Assembly (NCBI GenBank): GCA_963770645.1
Contig: CAVYQL010000003.1
Span: 1,488,001 to 1,552,000, forward strand
Reading direction: 5' to 3'
DNA length: 64,000 nucleotides
From: Bog-473 sp963770645
Lineage (GTDB): Bacteria > Actinomycetota > Acidimicrobiia > Acidimicrobiales > RAAP-2
Under the pieces are notes generated by a model. It saw nothing but the letters and a program-made list of their open reading frames with translations, did not search any database and was not told the DNA's origin. Within the stretch, counting starts at the first letter, position 1. Each line of letters begins with the position of its first letter. A program made the translations under genes and the position numbers. Shown one piece after another: positions 50,622 to 59,178 of the stretch.

Positions 50622-50650
50622 TAGGGTCCGATCATGTGAAAGGGATCACA
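50622..50650 (+). promoter_or_regulatory. whiB promoter -10 and perfect CRP-type site
   Basis: A -10 TAGGGT (50622-50627) is followed at 50635-50650 by TGTGA-AAGGGA-TCACA, a full match to the CRP/FNR-family consensus TGTGA-N6-TCACA. The site would begin at about the transcription start and lies 23 bases before ATG 50673, suggesting repression or roadblock by a cAMP receptor protein. Confidence 0.65.
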
Positions 50651-50672
50651 ATGCTGGTGGAGGCACATTCCG

Positions 50673-50972
50673 ATGGCTCTCATGTGGAACCGGACCGTCG
50701 ATTGGGATGCGGACGACTGGCGGCGCATGGCCGCATGCCGCAATACCGAGCCGGACCTCTTCTTTCCCGTTGGCACGACCGGCCCGGCCGTGGACCAGAT
50801 CGAAACGGCCAAGCGTGTCTGCCGTTCCTGCGAAGCCGTCGAGGCCTGCCTCGACTTCGCGCTGGCCACCAACCAGGAGTCGGGTGTGTGGGGCGGTACC
50901 TCCGAGGAGGAGCGCCGCAAGCTGCGCAAGGCGTGGCTCGCAGCCCGTCGTTCGCAGCGCGCCGCCGTCTGA
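50673..50972 (+). CDS. whiB1: WhiB family iron-sulfur transcription factor, WhiB1-like
   Basis: WhiB-like protein of 99 residues. The four cluster Cys are C22 (RMAACRNTEP), C50 and C53 (AKRVCRSC) and C59 (EACLDFAL); the turn is SGVWGG and the basic tail ERRKLRKAWLAARRSQR binds DNA. LFFPVGTTGPAVDQIETAK is closest to WhiB1/WhiB2. A convergent pdtaS, as at Rv3219-Rv3220c in M. tuberculosis, supports WhiB1, a nitric-oxide-sensitive regulator working with sigma factor A. ATG 50673 has GGTGGAGG eight bases upstream. The CRP-type site in the promoter is a further shared trait. Confidence 0.92.
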   Translation: MALMWNRTVDWDADDWRRMAACRNTEPDLFFPVGTTGPAVDQIETAKRVCRSCEAVEACLDFALATNQESGVWGGTSEEERRKLRKAWLAARRSQRAAV

Positions 50973-51053
50973 GACTCCGCCTGTCGCGTCGGCGCTGATC
51001 ACCAGCATCCGCGCCATGCTCGCCTCACCACGCGCCGTCTGGTCGCGGATCGT

Positions 51054-52637
51054 TCACCGCGGCGCGCGCACCGGCACCGAAATCGACACTCTCGTTCCGC
51101 CACCCTCCGACGCGGGCAGCCCGGTCATGGAGATCGTCCCCTCGAGCTGACTGACGACGAGGTCGCGCACGATGGAGAGGCCGAGGCTGGTCGTGTGCTC
51201 GATGTCGAAACCCTCCGGGAAGCCGAGCCCGTCGTCGCGGACCTCGACCTCCAACGCCGTCTCGTCCCCCGACAGTGTGAGGTCGACGTGCCCGACGGGC
51301 GCAAAGCCCGCCGCCCCACCGGCACCCTCGAGGCCCGCCGCCCCGTCGCTGCCCCCCGCGGCATCGGGGTCGAACGCGTGCTCGACGGCGTTCTGGAGCA
51401 GCTCGGCGACCGTGACCGCGAGCGGGGTCGCCACGTCCGCCGCCACGTCACCGAGGTCCCCGTGCACCGAGATCACGATGGGCTGGGAGGAAACGACCGA
51501 GTCCTCGGCCATCTGCACCAGGGAGCTGACGATCTCCGCGAAGGGGACCTGGTCGCTCGGGTCCCGCGACAGGATCTCGTGGACCAGCGCGATGGAGCGC
51601 ACCCGTCGCTCCGCCTCGTGAAGCGCGACCCGGGCCGCGCGGTCGCCGACCCGTCGGGCCTGCAGGCTGAGCAGTGACGAGATGGTCTGTAGGTTGTTCT
51701 TGACCCGGTGATGGACTTCTCGGATGGCCGCATCCTTGGACAGGAGCAGCCGGTCGAGCCGGCGGACGTCGGTGACGTCGCGCAGCAGGATCATGGCGCC
51801 GGTCACCACGCCATGGGAGAGCAGCGGGATGCAGTGCACCAGCACCATGACGTCGGGCCGGCGCTCGACCTCCTCGACGACCGGCCGGCCGGTGGCCAGT
51901 GCCCATTCCACCGCGGACTCCTCGATGTCGAGGTCCCCGAAGCGGCGGCCCTCGGGCTGGGTGTAGATGCCCATGCGGTGGAACGCGTTCAGGGCGTTCG
52001 GCGACGCGAACTCGACACGGCCGTCGGCGTCGACGACGACCACGCCGTCACCCACGCGCGGCGCCTCCTCGGTGCCCACGTCCTCGTCGGGGAAGGGGAA
52101 CGCAGACTGCGCCACCATGTCGGCGAGGCGCTCGAACACGTCGAGGTAGGTGCGCTCGTACATCGACGTCGGGCCCTTGAGCGGGGCCAGTGAGACGCGC
52201 AGGAGCGCCCCGATGATCCGACCTTCGAAGCGCACCGGGATGTTCTCCACCGGCACCTGCTCGCCCAAGATGGGGTGATGGATGCTGCCCCGCACGATCT
52301 CCCCCGAGTGCAGGCACCGGGCGACCAGGGTCCACTGTGACTCGTTGACCGTCTGGCCGACCAGGTCCTGATCCACCAGCGTGGGCCGGTTGGTCGGCCT
52401 CATCTGCCCGAGCACGACAAGCTCTGGATCCTCGTCCACGCCGCCGGCGCTGCCGGTGCCGGCGCGCCGGGAGTTGCCCGCGTCCGCGCCGGCCGAGTGG
52501 ACGGGTACCAAGAGCAAGAGGTCGGAGAAGGAAAGGTCGGCCAGTACGCTCCAGCTGCCGAGCAGGCGCTGGAGGTGCCCGAGCTCATCGGGCTTGAGGT
52601 CGGTGTGGCTCTGGGCGAGCTCCGCCGGTGTGGGCAT
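51054..52637 (-). CDS. pdtaS: PdtaS-type sensor histidine kinase
   Basis: Soluble sensor kinase of 527 residues. Residues about 1-180 resemble a GAF-like domain (LLLVPVHSAGADAG, then VENIPVRFEGRIIGALLRVS), about 200-310 a PAS domain (GVVVVDADGRVEFASPNALN), then the HisKA_2 phosphoacceptor helix (REVHHRVKNNLQTISSLLSL) and a HATPase (LLQNAVEHAFDPD, DDGLGFPEGFD, TSLGLSIVRDLV). A 25-residue Gly/Ala-rich insert lies in the ATPase lid region. PdtaS signals to the antitermination protein PdtaR. It overlaps the PHP gene (TGATG) and is convergent with whiB. Confidence 0.93.
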   Translation of the reverse strand: MPTPAELAQSHTDLKPDELGHLQRLLGSWSVLADLSFSDLLLLVPVHSAGADAGNSRRAGTGSAGGVDEDPELVVLGQMRPTNRPTLVDQDLVGQTVNESQWTLVARCLHSGEIVRGSIHHPILGEQVPVENIPVRFEGRIIGALLRVSLAPLKGPTSMYERTYLDVFERLADMVAQSAFPFPDEDVGTEEAPRVGDGVVVVDADGRVEFASPNALNAFHRMGIYTQPEGRRFGDLDIEESAVEWALATGRPVVEEVERRPDVMVLVHCIPLLSHGVVTGAMILLRDVTDVRRLDRLLLSKDAAIREVHHRVKNNLQTISSLLSLQARRVGDRAARVALHEAERRVRSIALVHEILSRDPSDQVPFAEIVSSLVQMAEDSVVSSQPIVISVHGDLGDVAADVATPLAVTVAELLQNAVEHAFDPDAAGGSDGAAGLEGAGGAAGFAPVGHVDLTLSGDETALEVEVRDDGLGFPEGFDIEHTTSLGLSIVRDLVVSQLEGTISMTGLPASEGGGTRVSISVPVRAPR

Positions 52638-53545
52638 CAGGCGTCGCCCCCGTACCCCGGCGCGCTGGAGGTGGCGGTGACCGGGACGACGTGGGGCCGC
52701 CGCCGTCGGTACCCCTGGAGCGTCTCTGCGCCGGCCGCCGCCAGCACGGCGCGCAGGTCGTCGGCCCGATCGGCCACGTGCTCGAGCCGGTGCGCGTCAG
52801 ATGCCGTGGTGAGCGGCACGGCGCGGGCCACGAACCGCTCCAGCAGCCCCGCGGCGGGGTACTGCTCGGCGATCGGCTTGCGCCAGCCCGCCGAGGACAC
52901 CTCGGCCGCCATGCCCGACCCCGCGGCCGCCTCGGCGATGCGGTCCCACCACTCGGCGGGGGCATCTGGGACGTGGCCCGCCACCTTGATGAGGTCGGGA
53001 TGGGCGAGCACGTCGCAGGCTCCCGACGCCGCCAGCTCCTCCATCGCCGTGGTGTAGGCCTCCCAGCAGAGGTCCACGTCGCGGGCCGACCACTCCGCCA
53101 TCGACACCGGGTCGCTGAGGTCGTCGAAGCGCCACGCACCCACCCAGTGCACCGAGCCCAAGAGCACGTCGAAGGGGTAGCCGGTCAGCAAATCCGCCAC
53201 CTGGTCCATGCGGCCCTCGTAGTAGTCGACCTCGAGGCCGATGACGATGGGAAGTCCCGCCTCCTTTGCCTCGAGGGCGCACTCGATGTAGGCGTCCAGG
53301 TCGGCGGTGGCGTGGAACTTCCAGTACTCCGCCATCGACTCGGCCAGGGCGACCGGGACGCCGGGCTCGTCCCAGAAACCGCCGAGCAGTGCGTCGGCCT
53401 GGCGGAAGCGGAACAGGTGCTCGGTGACAGCCAGCTCCGTCACGCCCGCCGCCTGCGCGCGGGCGCAGTAGTCAGCCAGCTGCTCGGCATGCAGAGGTGT
53501 CTCGTGCTCCGAGTGAGGCCAGAGGTGGAGGTGGTAGTCGAGCAC
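52637..53545 (-). CDS. PHP domain histidinol-phosphatase-like protein
   Basis: Metal-dependent phosphatase of the PHP family, 302 residues. Metal ligands are in LDYHLHLWPH (H-x-H), AVTEHLFRF, GLEVDYYEG, LLGSVHWVG, DVLAHPDLIKV and LTTASDAHRLEHV. It is close to HisK-type histidinol phosphatases but could act on another phosphoester. The GTG start 53545 is the first plausible start before the H-x-H motif. It lies between a methyltransferase gene (35-base gap) and pdtaS (overlap), so it belongs to that operon. Confidence 0.87.
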   Translation of the reverse strand: MLDYHLHLWPHSEHETPLHAEQLADYCARAQAAGVTELAVTEHLFRFRQADALLGGFWDEPGVPVALAESMAEYWKFHATADLDAYIECALEAKEAGLPIVIGLEVDYYEGRMDQVADLLTGYPFDVLLGSVHWVGAWRFDDLSDPVSMAEWSARDVDLCWEAYTTAMEELAASGACDVLAHPDLIKVAGHVPDAPAEWWDRIAEAAAGSGMAAEVSSAGWRKPIAEQYPAAGLLERFVARAVPLTTASDAHRLEHVADRADDLRAVLAAAGAETLQGYRRRRPHVVPVTATSSAPGYGGDA

Positions 53546-53580
53546 GCAGTCGGTTCCGGTTCGGCCCCGAGGCGACTTCG

Positions 53581-54231
53581 CTACGACCCGGCCCGGCGGA
53601 TCAGCGTCACGCCGTCGCGGATCGTGGTGAGCACACACACCACCCTGGGGTCGTTCACGATCTTGTCGTTGAAGGCACGCAGCGCCCGGGCGCCCTCGTG
53701 TGGCTGCTTCTCTGAGGCCAGCACGCCGCCGCCTTGGAGCGTGTTGTCGACCACGATCAGGCCGTGGGCCGCCAGCTTGGGCAGAACGGCCTCGAAGTAG
53801 GCGTCGTAGGAGACCTTGTCGGCGTCGATGAAGACCAGGTCGAAGGGGCCCTGGAGCTCGTCGAGCGAGCGCAGGGCGGGGCCCTCGATGACGCTGATGT
53901 GGCTCTCGAGGCCGGCGGCGGCGATGTTTCCCCGCGACACCTGCGCGTGGTGGGGGTCGACCTCGAGCGAGATGATGGCCCCGTCCTTGGGCAGTCCCGC
54001 CGCCATGGCGATCGACGAGTAGCCGGTGAAGGTGCCGATCTCGAGGACGCGGGTGGCCTGGGTGGCGAAGACGAGGAGCTCGAGGAACCGCCCCTCTTGG
54101 CGGCCGACCATCATCCCCCAGGCGGCAAAGTCCTCTTTGGTCGAGGTGTCGACCGCGTCGAGATAGCCGGGCGGCGCCGTGGTGTGGGCGTCCGCGTACT
54201 CGAGGACTTCGGAGTTGATGAGCTGGACCAT
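53581..54231 (-). CDS. O-methyltransferase, caffeoyl-CoA type
   Basis: SAM-dependent O-methyltransferase of 216 residues. The SAM loop is RVLEIGTFTGYSSIAMA, then IISLEVDPHHAQVSRGNI and FDLVFIDADKVSYDAYFEAV, with the metal Asp and HGLIVVDNTLQGGGVL, all typical of the divalent-metal catechol/caffeoyl-CoA group. Substrate unknown. A -10 TACCAT lies seven bases before ATG 54231, so the operon methyltransferase-PHP-pdtaS probably starts here without a leader. Confidence 0.92.
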   Translation of the reverse strand: MVQLINSEVLEYADAHTTAPPGYLDAVDTSTKEDFAAWGMMVGRQEGRFLELLVFATQATRVLEIGTFTGYSSIAMAAGLPKDGAIISLEVDPHHAQVSRGNIAAAGLESHISVIEGPALRSLDELQGPFDLVFIDADKVSYDAYFEAVLPKLAAHGLIVVDNTLQGGGVLASEKQPHEGARALRAFNDKIVNDPRVVCVLTTIRDGVTLIRRAGS

Positions 54232-54238
54232 GGGACCG

Positions 54239-54244
54239 ATGGTA
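54239..54244 (-). promoter_or_regulatory. -10 element of the methyltransferase-PHP-pdtaS operon
   Basis: TACCAT on the minus strand, seven bases before ATG 54231; TANNNT with leaderless spacing. No clear -35. Confidence 0.4.
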
Positions 54245-54301
54245 GGCGCCCCGCTCGCGCCTGGCGCCGGTCCCGCATCCCAACCGCCGCGTCTCCGGCT
54301 C

Positions 54302-55462
54302 TTAGCCCCAGACCTGCGCGCCGAGTTGGAGGAGCCCCTCCATGTCGTAGACGTCCACGTCGTAGAACGGGACCGTGACGAGGACTTCGGGCATCCCGCG
54401 CAGCTCGGCCTGCTGCTCGGCCTCCCGCCGGGCGACGACACCGAAGTTGAGGAAGCTCTCGGCGACCTCGCCCACGACCCGGGCGGCCACCACGGGGTCG
54501 TCGGTGAGCCCGTCGGCCAGCTCGGCCGCCCGGCTGCGCATCGACTGGGCCAGTTTGTCGCTCTTGGCGTCGCGCAGGTACTCGGGCAGCACCTTGTTGA
54601 GGACGACGGCGCCGAGATGCAGCTTGCGCGACGTCAGCTCGGACGAGAAGAACTCGGCCTCGCGCACCGGCGTGGCTTCCAGCGTCGAAACGACCATGAA
54701 GGTCGTGCGCCGGTCCGAGAGCAGCCGGGTCACCGCCTCGGCTCGCTGGACGAAGCCGGAGTACATCGACTGGAAGAGAATGAAGAACTCCGAGATGTCG
54801 GCCAGGAACTGCGTGCCGAGGATGCGGTCGGCCACTTGGTAAAAGGGCCGCGACGCCACGTTCACCAAGCGCGACCGGTAGGGCACGATGAGCCAGCGCA
54901 GCAGACGCGACGAGAAGAAATCTGCCATGCGCTGCGGCGCGTCGAGAAAGTCGAGCGCATTACGGGTGGGGGGCGTGTCGACCACGATCAGGTCGTACTT
55001 CCCCTCGCTGTGGATCTCGTAGAGACGTTCCATCGCGATGTAGTCGTGCGACTGGACGAAGCGCGCCGAGATGTTCTGATAGAGCGGGTTGGCGAGGATC
55101 TGCTCGCGAGTCGCCGCGTCGGGCGCATGGGTGCGGATGAGGTCGTCCCAGCTCTGCTTGGTGTCGAGCATGGCGGCCCACAGCTCGCCCCTCGGATGGG
55201 CCCCCGCCTCAGTGAACACATCGTCGGGGATGCGGACCTCGTCGTTCCCGATGCCCTTGAGCCCGAGCGCGTCGGCCAGCCGGCGCGCCGGGTCCACCGT
55301 GAGCACCAGCACACGGCCGCCCTCTTCCACCACGGCGGTGGCGGCGAGCGCGGCCGCCGTGGTCGTCTTGCCCACGCCGCCTGGCCCGCACGCGATGACG
55401 ATGTTCTTGGCCGCCAGCAGCTGGCCGACGGTCTTGGCCACGGGCGGGCCGGTCGCGCTCAC
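54302..55462 (-). CDS. ArsA/Get3-like ATPase, second subunit
   Basis: Cytosolic ATPase of 386 residues in the ArsA/GET3 group. The P-loop reads IACGPGGVGKTTTAAALA; the signature Lys normally at the first position of KGGxGKT is replaced by Pro. Switch regions are VDPARRLADAL and VVDTPPTRNALDFLDA. The N- and C-terminal parts hold several hydrophobic helices (RFFSSRLLRWLIVPY-like and FFILFQSMYSGF). It overlaps the other ArsA-like gene (GTGA) and probably forms a heterodimer with it, as do Rv3679/Rv3680 in mycobacteria. Role suggested: sorting tail-anchored or membrane proteins, or redox defence. Confidence 0.87.
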   Translation of the reverse strand: MSATGPPVAKTVGQLLAAKNIVIACGPGGVGKTTTAAALAATAVVEEGGRVLVLTVDPARRLADALGLKGIGNDEVRIPDDVFTEAGAHPRGELWAAMLDTKQSWDDLIRTHAPDAATREQILANPLYQNISARFVQSHDYIAMERLYEIHSEGKYDLIVVDTPPTRNALDFLDAPQRMADFFSSRLLRWLIVPYRSRLVNVASRPFYQVADRILGTQFLADISEFFILFQSMYSGFVQRAEAVTRLLSDRRTTFMVVSTLEATPVREAEFFSSELTSRKLHLGAVVLNKVLPEYLRDAKSDKLAQSMRSRAAELADGLTDDPVVAARVVGEVAESFLNFGVVARREAEQQAELRGMPEVLVTVPFYDVDVYDMEGLLQLGAQVWG

Positions 55463-56430
55463 AGCCCGAGCTCCTCGGCGAGCGCGTACGCCACTTGGCG
55501 TGTCGTGCGCGCCCCGAAGCTACGGACGAAGAGGTACGGCAACAACAAGACGGGGATGCCCTCGGGCAACGCGGCCTGCAACCGCTGCAGATGGGTCGAG
55601 CGGGTTCGCCGGACCGTGACCGCGAGCCGCGCCGCCTCGAGCACGGGGGCGACCGACCCACCGGCCCGCTCGGAGAGGAGCTCTTCGTTGCCGGGCTCGC
55701 GGAGTTGCTCGAAGATCTCCTCCTCACGCTGGCCGAAGAGCTCGGGCAGCACGCGGTTGACCACGACGGCCGACAGGCGCACCGTCGTCTCCTCGCGCAC
55801 CCGCTGGACGAGCTCGAGCGTCTCGTTCACCGGCATCTCCTCGGGCGTGCACACGGCCACCAGCCCGGTCTGGCGAGGGTCCGAGAGGATGTCGAGCATC
55901 CAGTCGGTCTGGCTGCGGATCAGGCCCACCTTGACCAGGTCGTTGATGGCCTGGGGTGCGGCCAGCTCGCCGATGATGTGCCCACTCGCGGGTGCATCGA
56001 CCACCACGAGGTCGTAGTGCGACTCGCGCACCTCCCAGCAGAACTTGCCGACGGTGAGGATCTCGCGCACGCCAGGGGCGGCCGTCGCCACGAAGTCGAA
56101 CGCCTTGGCCAGCGGGCCGATCCGGCCGATCACCGGGATGCGCAGGTGCAATTTGAGGTACTCGCGCAGGGACGCCTCGGTGTCCATCGACATCGACCAC
56201 ACCCCCGGCGCCACCTCGCGCGGGGTGAAGTCGACCGGCGGTGCCTCGAAGAGTGCCGGGACGTCGCCCTTGGCATCGACCTCGCAGACGAGGACGCGTT
56301 TGCCGTGCTCGGCCGCGAGCTGGGCCAGTCCCGCCGCCACCGTCGTCTTGCCGACGCCGCCCTTGCCGGTGACGAACACCAGGCGCAGATCGAGCAAGCC
56401 GGGTGTGCCGCTCACGGCAGCCGCGCCCAC
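55459..56430 (-). CDS. ArsA/Get3-like ATPase, first subunit
   Basis: ATPase of 323 residues with the complete deviant Walker A FVTGKGGVGKTTVAAGLA, switch I VCEVDAKGDVPALF and switch II VVVDAPASGHIIGE. The C-terminal half resembles GET3 client-binding helices (QAINDLVKVGLIRSQTDWML). It is the partner of the ATPase encoded directly downstream. GTG 56430 is taken, with GTG 56415 possible. It follows DUF3107 by 19 bases, so the three form one operon. Confidence 0.88.
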   Translation of the reverse strand: MGAAAVSGTPGLLDLRLVFVTGKGGVGKTTVAAGLAQLAAEHGKRVLVCEVDAKGDVPALFEAPPVDFTPREVAPGVWSMSMDTEASLREYLKLHLRIPVIGRIGPLAKAFDFVATAAPGVREILTVGKFCWEVRESHYDLVVVDAPASGHIIGELAAPQAINDLVKVGLIRSQTDWMLDILSDPRQTGLVAVCTPEEMPVNETLELVQRVREETTVRLSAVVVNRVLPELFGQREEEIFEQLREPGNEELLSERAGGSVAPVLEAARLAVTVRRTRSTHLQRLQAALPEGIPVLLLPYLFVRSFGARTTRQVAYALAEELGL

Positions 56431-56449
56431 CCCGGCGTCACGGACGCCC

Positions 56450-56686
56450 TCAGGGAGCGCCGAACCCGACGCGTCGCTCTCCCGTGGGGGCCCCGACCTC
56501 GACGTAGGCGACCTTCACGACGGGCACCCCCACGCGCCGTCCCTTGCGGTCGGTCAGCCAAAGGACGCCGTCGCCGGTCTGCAGCAGCTTCTCGATTTCG
56601 GCGACGACCGTGTCGCGGTCGGCGTCGTCGGGCATCTCCACCTCGAGCTCCTTGGGGGTGTGGGTGATGCCGATGCGCACGTCCAC
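56450..56686 (-). CDS. DUF3107 family protein
   Basis: Protein of 78 residues of the actinobacterial family DUF3107. It reads DVRIGITHTPKELEVEMPDD, then TVVAEIEKLLQTGDGVLWLT and VGVPVVKVAYVEVGAPTGER, a compact alpha/beta fold. No function is known. GTG 56686 has GGAG nine bases upstream. First gene of the operon with the two ArsA-like ATPases. Confidence 0.9.
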   Translation of the reverse strand: MDVRIGITHTPKELEVEMPDDADRDTVVAEIEKLLQTGDGVLWLTDRKGRRVGVPVVKVAYVEVGAPTGERRVGFGAP

Positions 56687-56764
56687 CTGGTCTGTCTCCT
56701 CTCGCGAACCCGTTTGCTGTCCCGGGCCACCAGGACGTTACAGGGAAGGGGCAGACTGCTAGGC

Positions 56765-57944
56765 ATGAGCGGACTGCCCACGTCGGGCGAGACGCAGCGC
56801 GGTGCCCGCTGGGCAGCGACGATGGCCGGCTACTCGGGCCCCGTACGGCTGGCCCACGCCGACTCCCACGCCCGGATCGGGCCCGCGGAGTCCACGGCCG
56901 AAGCGGGGTCGGAGCTCGCCCCCGGGCCGAACGGGCGCGTGGAGCGCGAGGAGCTCGAGCACGAGCTGCTCGCACCCGGGGCCACCCGCGCCGCCGCCTC
57001 GGGCCGCCGCGCGCTGGCCGAGGAGCCCGATCCCTGGCGGACGTGCTTCGAGCGCGACCGCGACCGGATCTTGCACGCCGCGTCGTTCCGGCGCCTGGCC
57101 GGCAAGACGCAGGTCTTCGTGTTCCCCCAGGATCACCAGCGCACACGCTTGACCCACGCCCTCGAAGTGGCACAGCTCGCCACCGCGATTGCACGCGCCT
57201 GCCGGCTGAACGTCGCACTGACCGAGGCCATCGCGCTCGGCCACGACTGCGGGCACGGGCCCGGGGGTCACGCCAGTGAGGATGCGCTGGATCCCTACGT
57301 GCCGGGGGGCTTCGACCACGCGCCCTGGGGCGCCCTCGTTTCGCTCGCATCCCTCAACCTGTGCGCCGAGACCCTCGACGGGATCGCCAATCACAGCTGG
57401 TCGCGTCCCGCGCCCTCGACCCCCGAGGGAGAGGTCGTCAGCTGGGCCGACCGGATCGCGTATGTGTGCCACGACTGGGAAGACGCCGTCCTGGCCGGCA
57501 TCGTGGCACCCCACCAGCTGCCTGCGGCCGTGCGCTCCTTGTGCGGCGAACGGCGCAGCGCGCAGCTCGAGCGCGTTCCTTGCGGGCGTCGTGTCGGCGT
57601 CGCTCCGGACCGGACAGGTCGGGATGGAGGAGGAGGCTGCCGAGGCGCTCACCGCCTTCCGGGCCTGCAACTACCAACGCATCTATCTGCGCGACGCCTC
57701 CTTGCGTCAAGGGGACGCGGTGATCAGCGTGTTGCGCGCGCTGGTCGAGCACTTCTCGGACCGCCCCCACCTGATCACCGACCGGGCCACACCGTCCACC
57801 GACGACGTGGTGGCGGGGAGCGTCGATGCCATCCGTGCCGCCGTCACCTACGTGGCGGGCATGACCGACCGCTTCGCCTTCCGCCAGGCCGTGGCGCTCT
57901 TGGGCTGGGATCCGGCCAAGCTCCCCGCCGGTGTGGACGGCTGA
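56765..57944 (+). pseudogene. dGTPase-like HD phosphohydrolase gene, frameshifted
   Basis: Gene for a deoxyguanosinetriphosphate triphosphohydrolase-like protein (about 392 residues if mended). The N-terminal frame holds ARTHSFRRLAGKTQVF-like AASFRRLAGKTQVFVFPQDH, LTHALEVAQLATAIARA and the metal site AIALGHDCGHGPGGHASEDA. It reads correctly to CGERRSAQLE (57570), after which homology continues in the next frame as AFLAGVVSASLRTGQVGMEE, then RACNYQRIYLRDASLRQGDA to the stop at 57944. One extra base in GAGC (57569-57572) accounts for it. ATG 56765 follows CAGACT by seven bases. Otherwise no decay is visible. Confidence 0.88.
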
Positions 57945-57988
57945 ACAAACCCAGTCGCGTCGATCTCCATCGATCGCCAGGTACGTCC

Positions 57989-58885
57989 TCAGGCGTCGCT
58001 GTCACCGAAGCCGCTGTCACCGAAGCCGCTGTCACCGAAGCCGCTGTCACCCGAGCCGCTGTCACCGAAGGTAGGTGGGCGCTTCTGCGTGAGCGCTGCC
58101 ACTCCTTCGGCGAAGTCGGGACGACCCATCATCTCGCTCAGATGCCGACTGGCGTCGCGCACCGACGACGCTGCGTCGCCGTGCAGGTCGCGATAGAGCT
58201 GCAGTTTCGTGACGGCCAGTGACGACGGTGCGATCTCGGACGCCAGGCGCCCGGCGTACTCGTAGGTGAAGGGCAAGAGTTCCTCCGGCGGCAGCGCCCG
58301 GTTGACCAGGCCGAGCGCCTCGGCCTCCTCGGCCAGGACGACCCGGCTCGACAGGAGGAGGTCGGCGGCGCGCGTGACGCCGATGAGACGTGGCAAGAGC
58401 CACGAGAGACCGAACTCTGCCGGCAACCCGAGGCGCCCGTGCGCGGTGGTGAGCTTTGCCCCGTGCGCGGCGAAGCGCAGGTCGCAGTAGCAGGCGAGCA
58501 CGAGGCCGACGCCGGCGGCCGGCCCGTTCACCGCGGCAATGATCGGTTTGGGGATCCCGAAGTGGTACGCGAAGTCAGCGTCGAACTCGGGACGGACGCC
58601 GTAGCCGGGCATGGCGACGTCGTCCCCCAGTCCGGGGTCGTAGGCGCCGCGCTCGGCCTCACCTTCGAGCGCGCGCGAGTCGGCACCGGCGCAGAAGCCC
58701 CGGCCCGACCCGGTGACCACGATGACCCGGACCTCGGGATCGCGGGCCGACCGGTCGAGCAGGGTGCGGTACTCCGCGTGCATGCGTCCCGTCCACGAAT
58801 TGAGCCGTTCGGGCCGGTGCAGCGTCACTGTCGCCACGCGGTCGTGCACCTCGTAGCGTGTGACCTTGAGGTCGCCGAGCTCCAC
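57989..58885 (-). CDS. enoyl-CoA hydratase/isomerase family protein with GDSGF repeat tail
   Basis: Crotonase-fold enzyme of 298 residues for fatty-acid beta-oxidation. Oxyanion holes are GRGFCAGADSRAL and AAVNGPAAGVGLVLACYCDL; the catalytic Glu region is RLGLPAEFGLSWLLPRLIG. The tail after QKRPPTF consists of five copies of GDSGF/GDSGS/GDSDA encoded by a 15-bp DNA repeat, an unusual extension. It is followed upstream by the small ABM-like and VOC genes with one-base gaps, so the three are one operon. Confidence 0.93.
   Translation of the reverse strand: MELGDLKVTRYEVHDRVATVTLHRPERLNSWTGRMHAEYRTLLDRSARDPEVRVIVVTGSGRGFCAGADSRALEGEAERGAYDPGLGDDVAMPGYGVRPEFDADFAYHFGIPKPIIAAVNGPAAGVGLVLACYCDLRFAAHGAKLTTAHGRLGLPAEFGLSWLLPRLIGVTRAADLLLSSRVVLAEEAEALGLVNRALPPEELLPFTYEYAGRLASEIAPSSLAVTKLQLYRDLHGDAASSVRDASRHLSEMMGRPDFAEGVAALTQKRPPTFGDSGSGDSGFGDSGFGDSGFGDSDA
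58001..58070. repeat. 15-bp tandem repeat coding the GDSGF tail
   Basis: Four full units of GTCACCGAAGCCGCT (58001, 58016, 58031, 58046; the fourth with one change) and a partial fifth. It encodes the pentapeptide repeat at the C-terminus of the enoyl-CoA hydratase on the minus strand. Confidence 0.92.
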
Positions 58886-58886
58886 G

Positions 58887-59177
58887 TCAGTCGAGCGTCG
58901 AGTACCGGGTCAGGTGCAAGGTGCCCGCCTCGACGACCTCTTCGAACTCTGCCTGCAACGGATGTCCCTCGATGCTGCGCTGGAAGGCTGCCGCGTCGGC
59001 ATCGCTCGCCCAGAGCGTCACGACCAGCCAGTCGTCGCCGTGGCGCGCGGTCGTCCGGCGAAGGAACCCCTGCTGGTTGGGGACGAGCTCGGTCTGGATG
59101 CGCTTGTCGAGGACGAGGAACGCCCCGTCGGTGACACCCTCTGCGAGCCGGAAGGTCGTGATTTCGACGATCGACAC
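58887..59177 (-). CDS. small ABM-like (antibiotic biosynthesis monooxygenase fold) protein
   Basis: Protein of 96 residues with a single ferredoxin-like dimeric alpha/beta-barrel pattern: VEITTFRLAEGVTDGAFLVL, then LVPNQQGFLRRTTARHGDDW, LVVTLWASDADAAAFQRSI. ABM-type proteins act as small monooxygenases or as ligand binders; none is proved here. Its stop is one base before the enoyl-CoA hydratase start. Second gene of the operon. Confidence 0.72.
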   Translation of the reverse strand: MSIVEITTFRLAEGVTDGAFLVLDKRIQTELVPNQQGFLRRTTARHGDDWLVVTLWASDADAAAFQRSIEGHPLQAEFEEVVEAGTLHLTRYSTLD

Positions 59178-59178
59178 C

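Noticed and set aside
54302..56430. Arsenite pump ATPase (ArsA) function
   Set aside because: Two separate single-domain genes next to DUF3107 match the actinobacterial Rv3679/Rv3680 type, not the tandem ArsA of ars operons.
58001..58070. Repeat array considered as CRISPR
   Set aside because: Units are 15 bases, head to tail without spacers, and in frame with the enoyl-CoA hydratase.
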